In this document: positions 22,504 to 33,200 of the stretch, piece after piece
Numbering within the stretch: the first letter of the stretch is position 1
Layout of the letters: each line of letters opens with the position of its first letter
Assembly: GCA_963575745.1 (NCBI GenBank)
Contig: CAUYUJ010005723.1
Coordinates: forward strand, 1 to 59,095
From: Prorocentrum cordatum
Lineage: Eukaryota; Sar; Dinophyceae; Prorocentrales; Prorocentraceae
Length of the DNA: 59,095 bases
Direction of reading: 5' to 3'
Notes under the pieces: generated by a model
What the model was told of the DNA's origin: nothing
Seen by the model: the letters and a program-made list of their open reading frames with translations, nothing else
The model's database searches: none
Program-made: the position numbers and the translations under genes

Positions 22504-23150
22504 CTGCGGAGAGGGGCGGATGGAGGAGAGGGGAGCTCGAACATAGTATGTTAGAGCTCCCAGGGAGCTCTAACATAGCATGTTAGAGCTCCCTGGGAGC
22601 TCTAACATGGCACGTGATACCATGTCAGAGCTCCCAGGGAGCTCTAACATGGCACGTGATACCATGTTAGAGCTCCCGGGGAGCTCCTTGGAGCTCTAAC
22701 ATGGCATGTTCGAGCTCCCTGGGAGCTCTAACATAGCATGTTCGAGCTCCCTGGGAGCTCTAACACGGTATCACGTGCCATGTTAGAGCTCCCTGGGAGC
22801 TCTAACATACTACGTTAGAGCTCCATGTGAGCCCTGACCACTCGGGATCTTAGTCGAAGGAACGACGATGATGACGAGGGTGGCGACGACGACGACGAGG
22901 ATGACGTGGATGACGATGATGACGAGGACGACGAGGACGACGACGACGACGACGAGGAGGACGACGACGAGGACGACGAGGATGACGAGGATGACGAGGA
23001 CGACGAGGACGACGACGACGAGGACGAGGAGGACGACGACGAGGACGACGAGGACGACGAGGACGGCGAGGACGACGAGGACGACGAGGACGAGGAAGAC
23101 GAGGAGGAGGAGGACGACGACGACGGCGACGACGACGGCGACGACGACGT
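22504..23150 (-). other. Kinase intron holding a satellite stub and a (GAC)n tract
   Basis: The acceptor CTCCGCAG just right of 22503 is clear. The donor lies within GTC triplets near 23150 and cannot be fixed by eye. The intron contains the GAGCTC palindromic satellite (22531-22838) and a (GAC)n tract (about 22870-23155). In the second copy of this gene the same intron runs straight into the large satellite array, and the following exon is missing. Confidence 0.65.
22531..22838. repeat. Palindromic GAGCTC satellite, stub S0
   Basis: About nine dyads of the GAGCTCC-NNN-GGAGCTC / TAACAT-NNN-ATGTTA family. A diagnostic variant with CACGTGATACC occurs at about 22613 and 22655, and its reverse complement GGTATCACGTGCC at about 22767, so the stub is itself folded about a centre near 22.7 kb. 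The reverse variant recurs at about 41227, beside the second Y copy. Confidence 0.9.
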
Positions 23151-23155
23151 CGACG
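22870..23155. repeat. (GAC/GAG)n trinucleotide tract
   Basis: GAC triplets with GAG and GAT variants, inside the kinase intron. The minus-strand Val/Leu run is a translation artefact, not a membrane segment. Confidence 0.9.
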
Positions 23156-24389
23156 ACGAGCGCCTCGAAGGAACTCGGGATCTGCCAGTCGAACTGCAGC
23201 TTGCTCTTTGGGCACGGCGCGACGGGATCCCATTCGCCAAGCTCACGTGATACAAGTGCTTGCTTCTCGAAGCAGCCGCGCGCCTGCGGCGATCCTCGCA
23301 TCAGGATGTTCGAGGGCTTGATGTCGCAGTGAATGAGGCCCCTGTCGTGCATGTACTGGAGCCCTTCGAGAACGCTGTTCAGGACGTGGCGCATCCCTGT
23401 CTGCGTGAAGGAGGACTTCTTGAGGAATTGGAGGGCATCGATCTCGAACAACTCGTACACGAGGCCGATGTGCCCCGTCGATTTCCTATCTATCCTTGGT
23501 ACTGACTGCTGCAGTTCTCGGCGTGCTTTCTTCGGGACTGTTGCAGTTCCCGGGCACGACCCCCTAAAAAGGCCCACGTCGAGTAAGCGAACGAGACGCG
23601 GGTGCGTGCCCACAGCGCCGTGGCGCATGACCTCATCCAGAGCCCCTCCGACGGCATCCGTATTGCACCCCTTCTGCGCGTCGCTGGGGTCGTCCCGCAG
23701 CATCTTGATCGCAAGGCCAGTCTTGTCGCCCTGTCGCGTGCCCAAGTAGACCTTGCCGAAAGAACCCTGACCGAGCTCCCCTCCTTCCCACTGCGCGTCG
23801 TACTCGAGCGGCAGGTCCTCGCACTTGCCCTTCTGTTTGTTTTCGTGCGCGTGCCCGACCGCGTCGAGCTTCAGTGCAAGTAGATTCACACGACCCTCGT
23901 CGTGGGACACCGCTCTCGGTCCAGCAGGCCCGCGACGAGCAGCTGTCGGTGGCGTAGGCTCCGATACCCCGTCCGCGGCGGGAACGAGCACCTTCCCCAG
24001 CGCGTCCTCTAGGGTTTCTCCTGCGACACCGTGGCCCTCGGCGACAGCTGGCTCATCTTCTGCAGCGTTAGCTGTTCCAGCCCATTTCCCGCAGGCTTGC
24101 TCACATAGTCTTTCCAGTTGGCGCCCAGCGCAATCTTGGGGAGCCGCGCGCAGGTGTCATGCGAAACTGGCGTTGGCCACGTCAACACACATTTGTTCTT
24201 CGTTACCTTCTCCAGCGTCACTTTTGCGGTCGGGGCCCCTTTTGCCACCCTGGCCATGCTATTGCTGCAGGTCTCCCTCAGCGCCTTGTTGATCTTGTCG
24301 TCGCTCGACCCGCCACCCCGCAGGTAACAGCCCCACTTATAGAAGAGAACCTTGTTCCTGTCGCGACCGCTGCCGCCCGAGGCAGCCAT

Positions 24390-24970
24390 CGCCGCGGAGG
24401 CCCGCTGACGGCAGTGTCGCCCCTGCGGGCCCGCTATGTTTCAGTGAACCGAGACGCCTGCGGGCCCCTCCTCCGTCCCCCTCCCCCCCCGGCGGCCGCT
24501 CCTCGGAGCGTTGATTCCCGCGTCTTCCCTACCCTGCTGCATCCCCATCCTGGCCCGCCCCTACAAAGCGCCGTAAGGATGCAAAGGCCTTGGCGGCATG
24601 GCATCTGCTGTTTATCCAGCTCCCCAGCTACGGAACGGAAAGCGTAGGATGCAACAGGGGTACCCTTTGGAAAGGTGAGCATCCTGACTCTGCGCCTTGC
24701 CTGCGCCGCGGGCCAAGTGCGACGGATGGCGACGAAGGGATGACGGAGGGCGATGTTCCTATCTGTACGCAAGGTGCCGTGCACTGCACAGGCCAGAATG
24801 TAACGCGCGCCCCTTTACGAGAACGGAGGCGACGCCGCCAGCGCGCGACTGCTGCAATCCAAAATCAAACAAGTGGCAGCTCCACGCACGGGAACAATAG
24901 CGCGCGGGGTGGCTCCTGCGTCGGAGCTGTCGAATTCTGTTGCAGCCTGTGCTCGAGCCTGTGCTCTGTT
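24390..24970. other. Intergenic spacer
   Basis: About 580 bp between the stop of the methyltransferase-like gene and the ATG of the kinase gene, both on the minus strand. No promoter motif or gene was recognised. It is conserved in the second Y copy to about the same degree as the genes. Confidence 0.5.
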
Positions 24971-27900
24971 TCAGCCTGTCCTCGGCTTCTTCTTCTTCTT
25001 CGAGGCCGAGGAGTCGTCTGAGGGCGAGGAGTCTGAGGCCGAGGACGCGTCGGCGTCGCGCTTCTTACCCTTCTTACCCTTATTCTTGTCATCCTTCTTG
25101 TCCGTCTTCTTATTATCATTATTGTCCTTCTTCTTGTCCTCCTTCTTGCCCTCCTTCTTGTTGTCGTCCTCCTTCTTCCCATCCTTCGGGTCCTCCTTCG
25201 GGTCCTCCTTTGTCAGGCGCAACTGCACAGAGCGTGCAAGCAGGTCCTCGTTCACGAACGCCATGGCGCTGCTCCCGAGCATGGCCTCGACGGCACGCTC
25301 CACGAGAAACGGCTTGAGCACCTTCGCGTGGTGGTCGTCGAAAGTCAAGGCCAACGCACTGCGCCCCCTCTCGATGCAGCCGTGCATGCCTGCGCCGCCC
25401 GCAGGCGCGCCGAAGTACACCCACCTGGGCTTCCCCGCCTCGTGACAGAGCTCCCTAAGGAGCTCGATGTCGTTGTCGTGCGGGAACCACGGCACCTCCG
25501 TTCCCGTGAGCTGGCGGTAGAGTTTCCGCTTCTCCACGGCCGCAGTCACGAGGGCCTTCTCGGGGCGGACGGCTGTTGCAGCTTCGTCGCGCGCCTCGGC
25601 GCCACAGTCGGCGCCCTCGTCCTCCTGGAGAGGGTGGCAGTACCCCAGCTTCTCTCGCTCCTCGGCCTCCACCTCGGCGACGCACTGGCCGACCATGCTG
25701 GCCAAGCTGGTCTCCCGAACCTGCGTGGGCACGAGGGCGTGGCTCTTCTGCGGCAGGACAGGCACGTTCCTCATCACTTCGTTGAAGAGGGGGCTGCCCG
25801 CGTCCACGAACTGCCTGATCTTGGCCATTCGCTTCGGCTTCCTCCCCTTGTAGCAGAGCAACATGACCTCGTGCGAGCGCGAGTTCGCCAGGCCTCGCTG
25901 CCTCTGGAAGTGGCCGTACTGCTGCATCTGCTTCGTGTTGCAGGCGAGGTGGCATGTGACCGTGCGGAACTTGCTTGCGGCGAGGATCTTCTGGATCTTC
26001 GGGAGGTTCGACTGCGCGCGGCCCGTCAGCACCCACAGCACGTCCCGTCCACCGACCATCAGCGGTTCCAGGGACTTCAGGTAGCGTGTGAAATCCTGCT
26101 CGTCCAGCGCGGGCTCACGGTGCGTGAGGCCTTGCCCCTCGAAGACGCAGCGCAACTTCGCATTCTTGACATCGTAGAAGCCCATCACTGATGCATTCTC
26201 TGTGAGGTTCTGGTATAGGCGTGTCTGAGTAACCGAAGCGTTGATATCCATGGCGCTGCCCCCTGCCGTGATCATGACGACCCGCGTATCCAACACGGTA
26301 GAGCACTGCTGCTCGCACAGCGCCTTGAAGTTATTCACGTCGCCCGGGGGGACGTCGATCTTCTTCTTGTCCTCGGAGGCCGCCTCCGCTGTTCCAGCGC
26401 CGCCCGCTGTTGCAGCACCGACCGTGTCGCTGTCTGCAGGCTTTTCATCTGACGGTTCCTGGGGGTTCCCCGCGAGGGAGTCGTACGCGATCTGGAACTT
26501 CTCGAAGAACCTCTTGTTCACTCGCACGCTCCTGTGGAACTTGCCCACGATTTAGCGCTCGGCGCACGGCTGGGCGAGGACGCCAGAGATCCCCTGATTG
26601 TAGAATTCCTGGCCTATTTCGAAAAAGTGTCTCATCGCCAGGCGCAGCGCGTCGGTCGGCCGCGACTGCACCCAGGTCGGGCCCTTGTCAGGCCCCTCAG
26701 TCTTCTCGAAGAACTTGAGCGGCGAGTCGAGGTATTGCCTCGCCATGACCATGACTTTTCCCTCGGCGGCGCTCTCCTGTGTGTCTGGTGTTTCAGCGCT
26801 GTTGCAGCCAGCGCCCCCTTTGAACAAGTCTGGGTACTGTTTCAGAAAGTTCGCCACGTACTTCTTCGCCCACAAGATCTCGGCCACTACCTGGCCGATG
26901 GTGGAGGCGCTGTACGGGTCCTTCACGCTCTTCCGCCACATCCGCGTGTACAGGCTTTCCAAGACGTACCCCAGCGAGGTAGCGCCCGTCTTCGCGATGG
27001 TCATCCCAAGCTGCGTGGGCTTGCCCAGCAGATTGTCTCGCCCCCAACGGTTCACGGCGGCATCCAAAAGCAGCAATGCCCCTGGGCACTTTTCGAGAGC
27101 GAGCCAGTTGATCATGTGCGTCTTGACGGTCCTCAGGCTGGGGCAGTGCATAAGTCCCCACTGTATGTTTTTCTCCAACCACGCCTGCACCTTCTCTGCC
27201 GATGGGGTTCCCGCCACCTGGCCCGCCGCTCTTCAAGATTTCCGCCGCACGTGCCACGATGCGCATGAGGTTCTGGTTCTCGACGCCGAGCCAGGCGCGC
27301 AAGCGCTCGCGGCGGGCTCTCTGGTTGACAGACCACTTGAACTTGTTCTCCTCGATCTCCTCAGCCGCGCGCCCCGGGATCAGAACGAAATCGAAGGGCC
27401 AATCCAGAATGAAGTCCTCCACCGCTTGTGCGGCCTGCCTGTTGCCTTCCTCTTTCGCTCAGTAGTAGGCCAGCCAGACAGCGTTGACCACGACGTCACT
27501 GCCCAAACGCTTGAACTTGCCGATCTCGGGCACAGCGGTCTGGTTCACGTTGGTGATCATGATGGGGATCTCGAACCCTTTCTCAACCTGCTTCGGGATG
27601 TTCCAAGGCCTGCCACCCTTGACCTGGCTGAGCGTCTGCACGATGCGCCGCTGCGGGTTACCCTGGGCTGTGCACTCGACGTCGCCAGCGCCCTCGAGAG
27701 AGTCGTTCGCTGTTTCAGCCGCGTCGTCCGTCGGCACGTTCGACATGAACATGTCCGCAGCCACGTTCTCCACCTTGCCCACCGTGATATTCTCCTCCAG
27801 GAAACTGTTGTCGATGGGCGCCGTATACGCCAGGTTCAGATAGGCATTCCTGCGCTCGCCCTTCTCGTTGCACTCTTCGATGATCCTGGCGAGCTTCTCC

Positions 27901-28379
27901 TGCAATGGAGTTCTCTCCTTGCTGTCCTTCTTCGAGATCTTCTTCGACTGGTCCTCCTGCGACTTGTCTGGCTTCTCCCTCTTCGGCTTCTCGGCCCTCT
28001 CGGCGACGCGCTTCGGAATGGTCTTGAGAAGCCGTTTGAAGTCAGTCTCGATGAGGGGGGGAACCTTGTCGGCCCAGAAGTCCTTGAACGGCTGCGCCGC
28101 GAAGCCGCTCATCGCGCTCAGGCGGGCTGGTTCAGCTGCGGGCTGGCCGTTCCACCTCGCGCGCCTGTTGCAGGTCGGGCTGGAGCCGTGGCGGGAATGG
28201 AATTGGGCAATGATGGAAGAAGAGGGGCCGTTGTAGCCGATGGAACGTCCAGAGGGCGGATAGGAAGCAGAGCGAAAATAGCCGCAACCAATTCTAGACG
28301 AACTCACGGATGTCGGAAGTCGCCCATTCCCTCGAAGCAATGCGAAGATTAATGCATTTTCAGCGAGCGAGGGCGCCAA
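24971..28379 (-). pseudogene. Amino-methyltransferase-like protein with lost catalytic motif, copy 1
   Basis: Open from a TTG at 28379; the first good ATG is at 28112. The N-terminal half is not recognised. The C-terminal half follows the permuted (beta-class) N6/N4 DNA methyltransferase order: a strand plus VMITAGGS where (D/S)PPY should be (about 26275-26250), a helix and 'GGRDVLWVLTG' resembling the GG-turn strand, SRSHEVMLL like the conserved His-Glu element (about 25880-25855), then a motif I-like SAM site, GAPAGGAGMHGC followed by GRSALALTFDDHH (about 25420-25340). The catalytic tetrad is absent, so methyl transfer is unlikely; SAM or nucleic acid binding may remain. A Lys/Asp-rich tail ends at 24973-24971. 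Lesions: TGA 27461-27459 (Trp in copy 2), an extra base near 27203, and TAA 26554-26552 (Tyr in copy 2). No other family fitted as well; confidence in the fold is moderate. Confidence 0.6.
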
Positions 28380-28470
28380 GAGCCTGTCGAGTTCTCCCCA
28401 GATGGCCTACCAGCTCTTGATGGGTGGGCCCAGAGATTTTGCAAGACCCCAACGGCACCAAGAAATTCTA

Positions 28471-28660
28471 ACTACCCTAAGGGCCTCAAGAGGAGATCCC
28501 AGAAATTCTATCTCCCCACAGGGCCTCAAGAGAGATTGCCAGAAATTCCTCGCCCCTCAGGGCGTCAAGAGGAGATCCCAATCTTCAACGCACTCATTTT
28601 TTGAGTCCTAGTAGATCCAGAACCCCATAAATCTGTTATTCTTTCGAGATTCGCTGCCAG
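28471..28660. repeat. Module M, copy 1
   Basis: About 190 bp with three internal units of roughly 45 bp marked by GGGCCTCAAGAG and CCAGAAATTC. The same module is at 46972-47158 (expected from the Y duplication) and at 35523-35707, next to gene X1, which is not part of Y. It is therefore a dispersed repeat as well. Confidence 0.85.
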
Positions 28661-29186
28661 GCCGAAGGTTTCGACTGACTGCGCTAGCCGCTAGAACAGA
28701 GAACAGCTACAGCGCGCCCCCCCTCCCCCCCCGCCCTCGCGGCGGACAGCGTCGGATAATTCATGTAGTCGGGGGGGGGGCTGGGGGGCCCTGGAGCCAT
28801 GGGGCGTTGATCCGATCGGCATAAGCCCGACACTTGCGCAAACGTCCAGTGGTGCCAGTGGGGGGGGGGGGGGCGGGCGCGCTGCGGGACGGGGGATGAG
28901 ACGGCACGCATGCTGCAGCTCGCACGGCCTCGCATGGAGCGCGCGCGCGGCATCGGGCCGACGGACCGAAAGAAGCAGCCGCGGGGGCGGCGTCCTGCAG
29001 GGCACAGAATGCAGATGAGGCCTAAGGATTAAGGGCGAGTCGGGTCGGGTCGTCGTCGCGTCGTCGTCGTCACGGTCGTCGTCACGGTCGTCAAAATCTC
29101 TGATCATATCGCCTCGCCCCCATCTCCCCCCACCCCCCCTCCCCCCATTTACTCCAACGCGCGGCGCGTGGCGGGCCCTCACCACG
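28661..29186. other. Spacer with G runs and (GTC)n, no gene seen
   Basis: Includes C and G homopolymer runs (about 28725, 28772, 28861) and a GTC run near 29050-29090. Long open frames on the minus strand are not preserved between the two Y copies at the protein level, so I do not call a gene. Confidence 0.45.
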
Positions 29187-30227
29187 CTAGCAGCCCGCAA
29201 AATCGCGGTTAGTTTTGGGGTGGTGGCCGACGCGCATGTGAAGAAGGTTGCGCCTGCCATAGTGATCACTGCGGATCCCTGAACAGGGCGCGCAGAGCTT
29301 CCTGGAACATACACGCTCAGAGAAGCCGCCGCATACGGTGCAGATGTCAACGCTGCGATAGCGGGCCATCACGCGGCTGCTGTGGCACCCGAGCGCGCCA
29401 GCCGCGCGGGGCAAGATCCGGCGGAAGTGCGGTGCGATCCACGGCGCAGTGGCTGGCCAGCCGAATTCGTTGGCCTCGGACCCCTCGGGCACCTCCAAGG
29501 CTTGCCCCGCTGGTGCCGGTGGAGGCAGCCCAGGCTGCCCAGGCTGCACAGCGACAGGAGGAGGCTGCCCAGCGGCAGCGACAGGAAGTGCTGGGGGTGG
29601 GAGTGGGAGCGCGGCCCCTGCGCCACCCGGAGCTGCAGCGGCGCCCACAGGGCCTGCGGCCGCAGCGCCACCACCACCAGCAGCTGGCACATGAAACGCA
29701 TGCTGGAACACGGCGGCGGCCCCCGGGGCGCGCTGGTCGTCGCCGCCGCCGCCCACCACGACTCCATCTCCATTGTTGATGGTCGCACCGCCCACCACGA
29801 CTCCATCATCTCCATTGATGGTCACACGAAGCTGGAGCTGGATGTGAATCGTCGTCGACGGCCCAGATGCTGCCATCGCGGCCATCCCGGCGAGCGTCGA
29901 CGCCGCGTCGGCGCCTGTGTCCGAGGCGGGGGGGGGTCGCCTGCTCAGGCTGAGGAGGAGCACAGCCGAAACACTGGACCTTCGCACTGCAGACGGGCGA
30001 GGCTGAGGCAGCGACGCCGGCGGGCGGTGACGACGACGACGGGTCACGGGCCATGGGCCACCGGCCACGGGGGATACCGTCGGACCGTCGGGGGGCGCCG
30101 CGCGATGACTCATCTGCGAGGGCCCTCCGTCGGGAGGCCCCTCGACCACTCGGCCCTCCCGACGGGAGTCGACAGCCAGGGCCCGAGAATCCGATCGTAT
30201 GTTGGAGCTCCAATGGAGCTCTAACAT
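29187..30227 (-). CDS. Cys-rich protein with Ala/Pro/Gly-rich N-terminus, copy 1
   Basis: The frame stays open into the satellite at its 5' end; a realistic start is ATG 30113. The N-terminal part is Arg/Ser/Pro-rich, the middle is Ala/Gly/Pro-rich low complexity, and the last 60 residues form a compact Cys-rich region with CTVCGG, a Cys-rich CSRKLCAPC and a GHHPK-type end, suggesting a small zinc-binding fold. Function unknown. Against copy 2, several changes in the Cys-rich region are third-base silent (for example TTC/TTT and ATC/ATT) and the one visible length change is 9 bp in frame, so the frame appears to be under selection. Stop TAG at 29189-29187. Confidence 0.55.
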   Translation of the reverse strand: MLELHWSSNIRSDSRALAVDSRREGRVVEGPPDGGPSQMSHRAAPPDGPTVSPVAGGPWPVTRRRRHRPPASLPQPRPSAVRRSSVSAVLLLSLSRRPPPASDTGADAASTLAGMAAMAASGPSTTIHIQLQLRVTINGDDGVVVGGATINNGDGVVVGGGGDDQRAPGAAAVFQHAFHVPAAGGGGAAAAGPVGAAAAPGGAGAALPLPPPALPVAAAGQPPPVAVQPGQPGLPPPAPAGQALEVPEGSEANEFGWPATAPWIAPHFRRILPRAAGALGCHSSRVMARYRSVDICTVCGGFSERVCSRKLCAPCSGIRSDHYGRRNLLHMRVGHHPKTNRDFAGC

Positions 30228-33200
30228 CGTATGTTAGATTATGTTAGAGCTCCCTGGGAGCTCTAACATCGCATGTTAGAGCTCCGTGGGAGCTCTGAGG
30301 CGGCGGCGGCGGCGGCGGCGGGTAGGTTAGAGCTACCAGGGAGCTCTAACATAGCACGTTAGAGCTCCAACGGAGCTCTAACATGCTATATTAGAGCTCC
30401 CATGTTAGAGCTCCCTGGGAGCTCTAAAATACCGAGCTCCAACGGAGCTTTAACATAGCATGTAAGAGCTCAGTTGGAGCTCCCTGTGAGCTCTAAAATG
30501 GTATGTTAGAGCTCCGTGGGAGCTCTAACATGGCTTGTTAGAGCTCCAACGGAGCTCTAACATAGGATGTTCGAGTATGTTAGAAAGCTCCTGGGAGCTT
30601 AACATGGCTATGATAGAGCTCCGTGGGAGCTCTAAAACATGCTTGTCAGAGCTCCAACAGAGCTCTAACATAGCATGTTCCAGTATGTTAGAGCCGCCCT
30701 GGGGAGCCTAACATGGTAGGTTAGGCTCCGGGGCGCCTAACATGAGCGTGTAGAGGATCCAAACGGCGCTCAACATGAGCGAGACCTCCCATATTAGAGC
30801 TCCCGGGGAGCCTCTAACATGCTATATAAGAGCTTCCATGGGAGCTCGAAAATGGTATGGTTCGAGCTCCGGGGCCGAGCTCTAACATGGCTGTTTAGAG
30901 CTCCCACGGAGCTCTAACATAGCATGTTCGAGTATGTTAGAGCTCCCTGGGGGCTCTAACATGCCATGTTAGAGCTCCCATGCTAGAGCTCCCTGGGAGC
31001 TCTAAAATACCGAGCTACAACGGAGCTTTAACATAGCATGTTAGAGCTCAGTGGGAGCTCCCTGGGAGCTCTAACATGGTATGTTAGAGCTCCAACGGAG
31101 CTCTAATATAGCATGTTCGAGTATTTTAGAGCTCCAACTGAGCTCTAACATTGCATGTTCCAATATGTGGAGCTCTAACATAGCATGTTCGAGTATGTTA
31201 GAGCTGCCAGGGAGCTCTCACATGCTATATTAGAGCTCCCATGTTAGAGCTCCCTGGGAGCTCTAAAATACCGAGCTCCAACGGAGCTTTAACATAGCAT
31301 GTTAGAGCTCAGTGGGAGCTCCCTGGGATCTCTAACATGGTATGTTAGAGCTCCTCTAACATGGTATGATAGAGCTCCCTGGGAACTCTAACATGGTATG
31401 TTAGAGCTCCAACGGAGCTCTAACATAGCATGTTCCAGTATGTTAGAGCTCACTGGGAGCTCTAACATGGTATGTTAGAGCTCCGTGGAAGCTCTAACAT
31501 GGCTTGTTAGAGCTCCACCGGAGCTCTAACATAGCATGTTCGAGTATGTTAGCGCTCCCTGGGAGCTCTAACATGGTATATTAGAGCTCCGTGGGAGCTC
31601 CAATATGGTATGTTAGAGCTCCAGCGGAGCTCTAACATAGCATGTTCCAGTATGTTAGAGCTCCCTGGGAGCTCGAACATGGTATGTTAGAGCTCCGTGG
31701 GAGCTCTAACATGGCATGTTGGAGCTCCAACGGAGCTCTAACATAGCATGTTCCAATATGTTAGAGCTCCCTGGGAGCTCCAACATGGTCTGTTAGAGCT
31801 CCGTGGGAGCTCTCACATGGCTTGTTAGAGCTCCAACGGAGCTCTAACATAGCATGTTCGAGTATGTTAGAGCTCCCTGGGAGCTCTAACATGGTATGTT
31901 AGAGCTCCGGGGAGCTCTAACATTGGCACGTTCGAGCTCCAACAGAGCTCTAACATAGCTGTTCGAGTATGTTACGGCTCCCTGGGAGCTGCTAAATGGT
32001 ATGTAGAGCTCCGAGGGAGCTCTACATGGCTTGTTAGAGCTCCAACGAGCTCTGAACATAGCATGTTCGAGCATGTTTAGAGTTCCCTGGGAGCTCACAT
32101 GCATTATTAGAGCTCCATGTTAGAGATCCCTTGGGAGCTCTAAAATACGAGCTTCAAACGGAGCTTTGAACATAGCATGTGAAGAGCTCAGTGAGGGAGC
32201 TCCCTGGGAAGCTCTAACATGGTATGTTAGAGTCCCGTGGGAGGGGGCTCCTAACATGGCATGTTAGATCTCCAACGGAGCTCTAACATAGCATGTTCCA
32301 GTATGTTAGAGCTCCCTGGAAGCTCGAACGTGGTATGTGAGAGCTCCGTGGGAGCTCTCACATGGCTTGTTAGAGCTCCAACGGAGCTCTAACATAGCAT
32401 GTTCGAGTATGTTAGAGCTCCCAGGGAGCTCTAACATGCGATATTAGAGCTCCCATGATAGAGCTCAGTGGGAGCTCTAAAATACCGAGCTTCAACGGAG
32501 CTTTAACATAGCATGTTAGAGCTCAGTGGGAGCTCCCTGGCAGCTCTAACATGGTATGTGCGAGCTCCGTGGGGCTCTAACATGGTAGGTTAGAGCTCCA
32601 ATGGAGCTATAACATAGCATGCTCCAGTATGTTAGAGCTCCCTGGGAGCTCTAACATGGTATGTTAGAGCTCCAACGGAGCTCTCTAACATGGTATGTTA
32701 GAGCTCCAACGGAGCTCTAACATAACATGTTCCAGTATGTTAGAGCTCCATGGGAGCTCTAACATGGTATGTTAGAGCTCCGGGGGAGCTCTAACATGGC
32801 ACGTTAGAGCTCCAACGGAGCTCTAGCACAGCATGTTTCAGTATGTTAGAGCTCCCTGGAAGCTCGAACATGGTATGTTACAGCTCCGTGGGAGCTCTAA
32901 CATAGCATGTTCCAGTATGTTAGAGCTCCCTGGGAGCTCTAACATGGTATGTTAGAGCTTCGTGGAAGCTCTAACATGGCTTGTTAGAGCTCCAACGGAG
33001 CTCTAACATAGCATGTTCGAGTATGTTAGAGTTCACTGGGAGCTCTAACATGGTATGTTAGAGCTCCGTGGGAGCTCCAACATGGCACGTTAGAGCTCCA
33101 ACGGAGCTCTAACACAGCATGCTCCAGTATGTTAGAGCTCCCTGGGAGCTCTAGCATGGTATGTTAGAGCTCCGTGGGAGCTCCAACATGGCTTGTTAGA

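Larger units (their letters stand above)
20481..24389 (-). pseudogene. Protein kinase fused to 2OG-Fe(II) (AlkB-like) oxygenase, disrupted
   Basis: Reading leftward from ATG 24389: an N-terminal segment of unknown role, a kinase N-lobe with Gly loop GQGSFG and the AIK lysine (about 23775-23700), then HCDIKPSN as the HRD-type catalytic loop (about 23330-23300). After an intron the C-lobe resumes at 22503 with DLG in place of DFG and GDLDTWSIG, of CMGC type; the APE site has lost its Glu. Downstream a 2OG-Fe(II) fold is visible: WHADGG (HxD), a distal EHNVHH and a conserved Arg (AVMIRS). Kinase and oxygenase would act on protein and probably nucleic acid or protein respectively; targets are unknown. 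Lesions: relative to the copy at 42 kb, about 16 bp are missing near 24089, shifting the frame; an A7 run at 21862-21868 shifts the frame; and an in-frame TGA lies at 21734-21732. Either this is a pseudogene or some indels are assembly errors. Stop at 20483-20481. Confidence 0.6.
22839..30195. repeat. Segmental duplication block Y, copy 1
   Basis: Collinear with 41349-48712 at an offset of about 18.50-18.52 kb, with scattered substitutions and small indels along the whole length, genes and spacers alike. Contents in the gene sense: Cys-rich gene, methyltransferase-like gene, kinase N-terminal half. The left edge is (GAC)n plus satellite; the right edge is satellite with a (GGC)n tract about 100 bp in. 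Confidence 0.95.

Noticed and set aside
22810-23160. Val/Leu-rich membrane segment at the end of the kinase frame
   Set aside because: It is read-through of the (GAC)n intron tract; the real next exon starts at 22503.
28691-29350. Second minus-strand protein overlapping the Cys-rich gene
   Set aside because: The frame is not kept between the two Y copies at homopolymer runs, and changes do not show silent-site bias in this frame.
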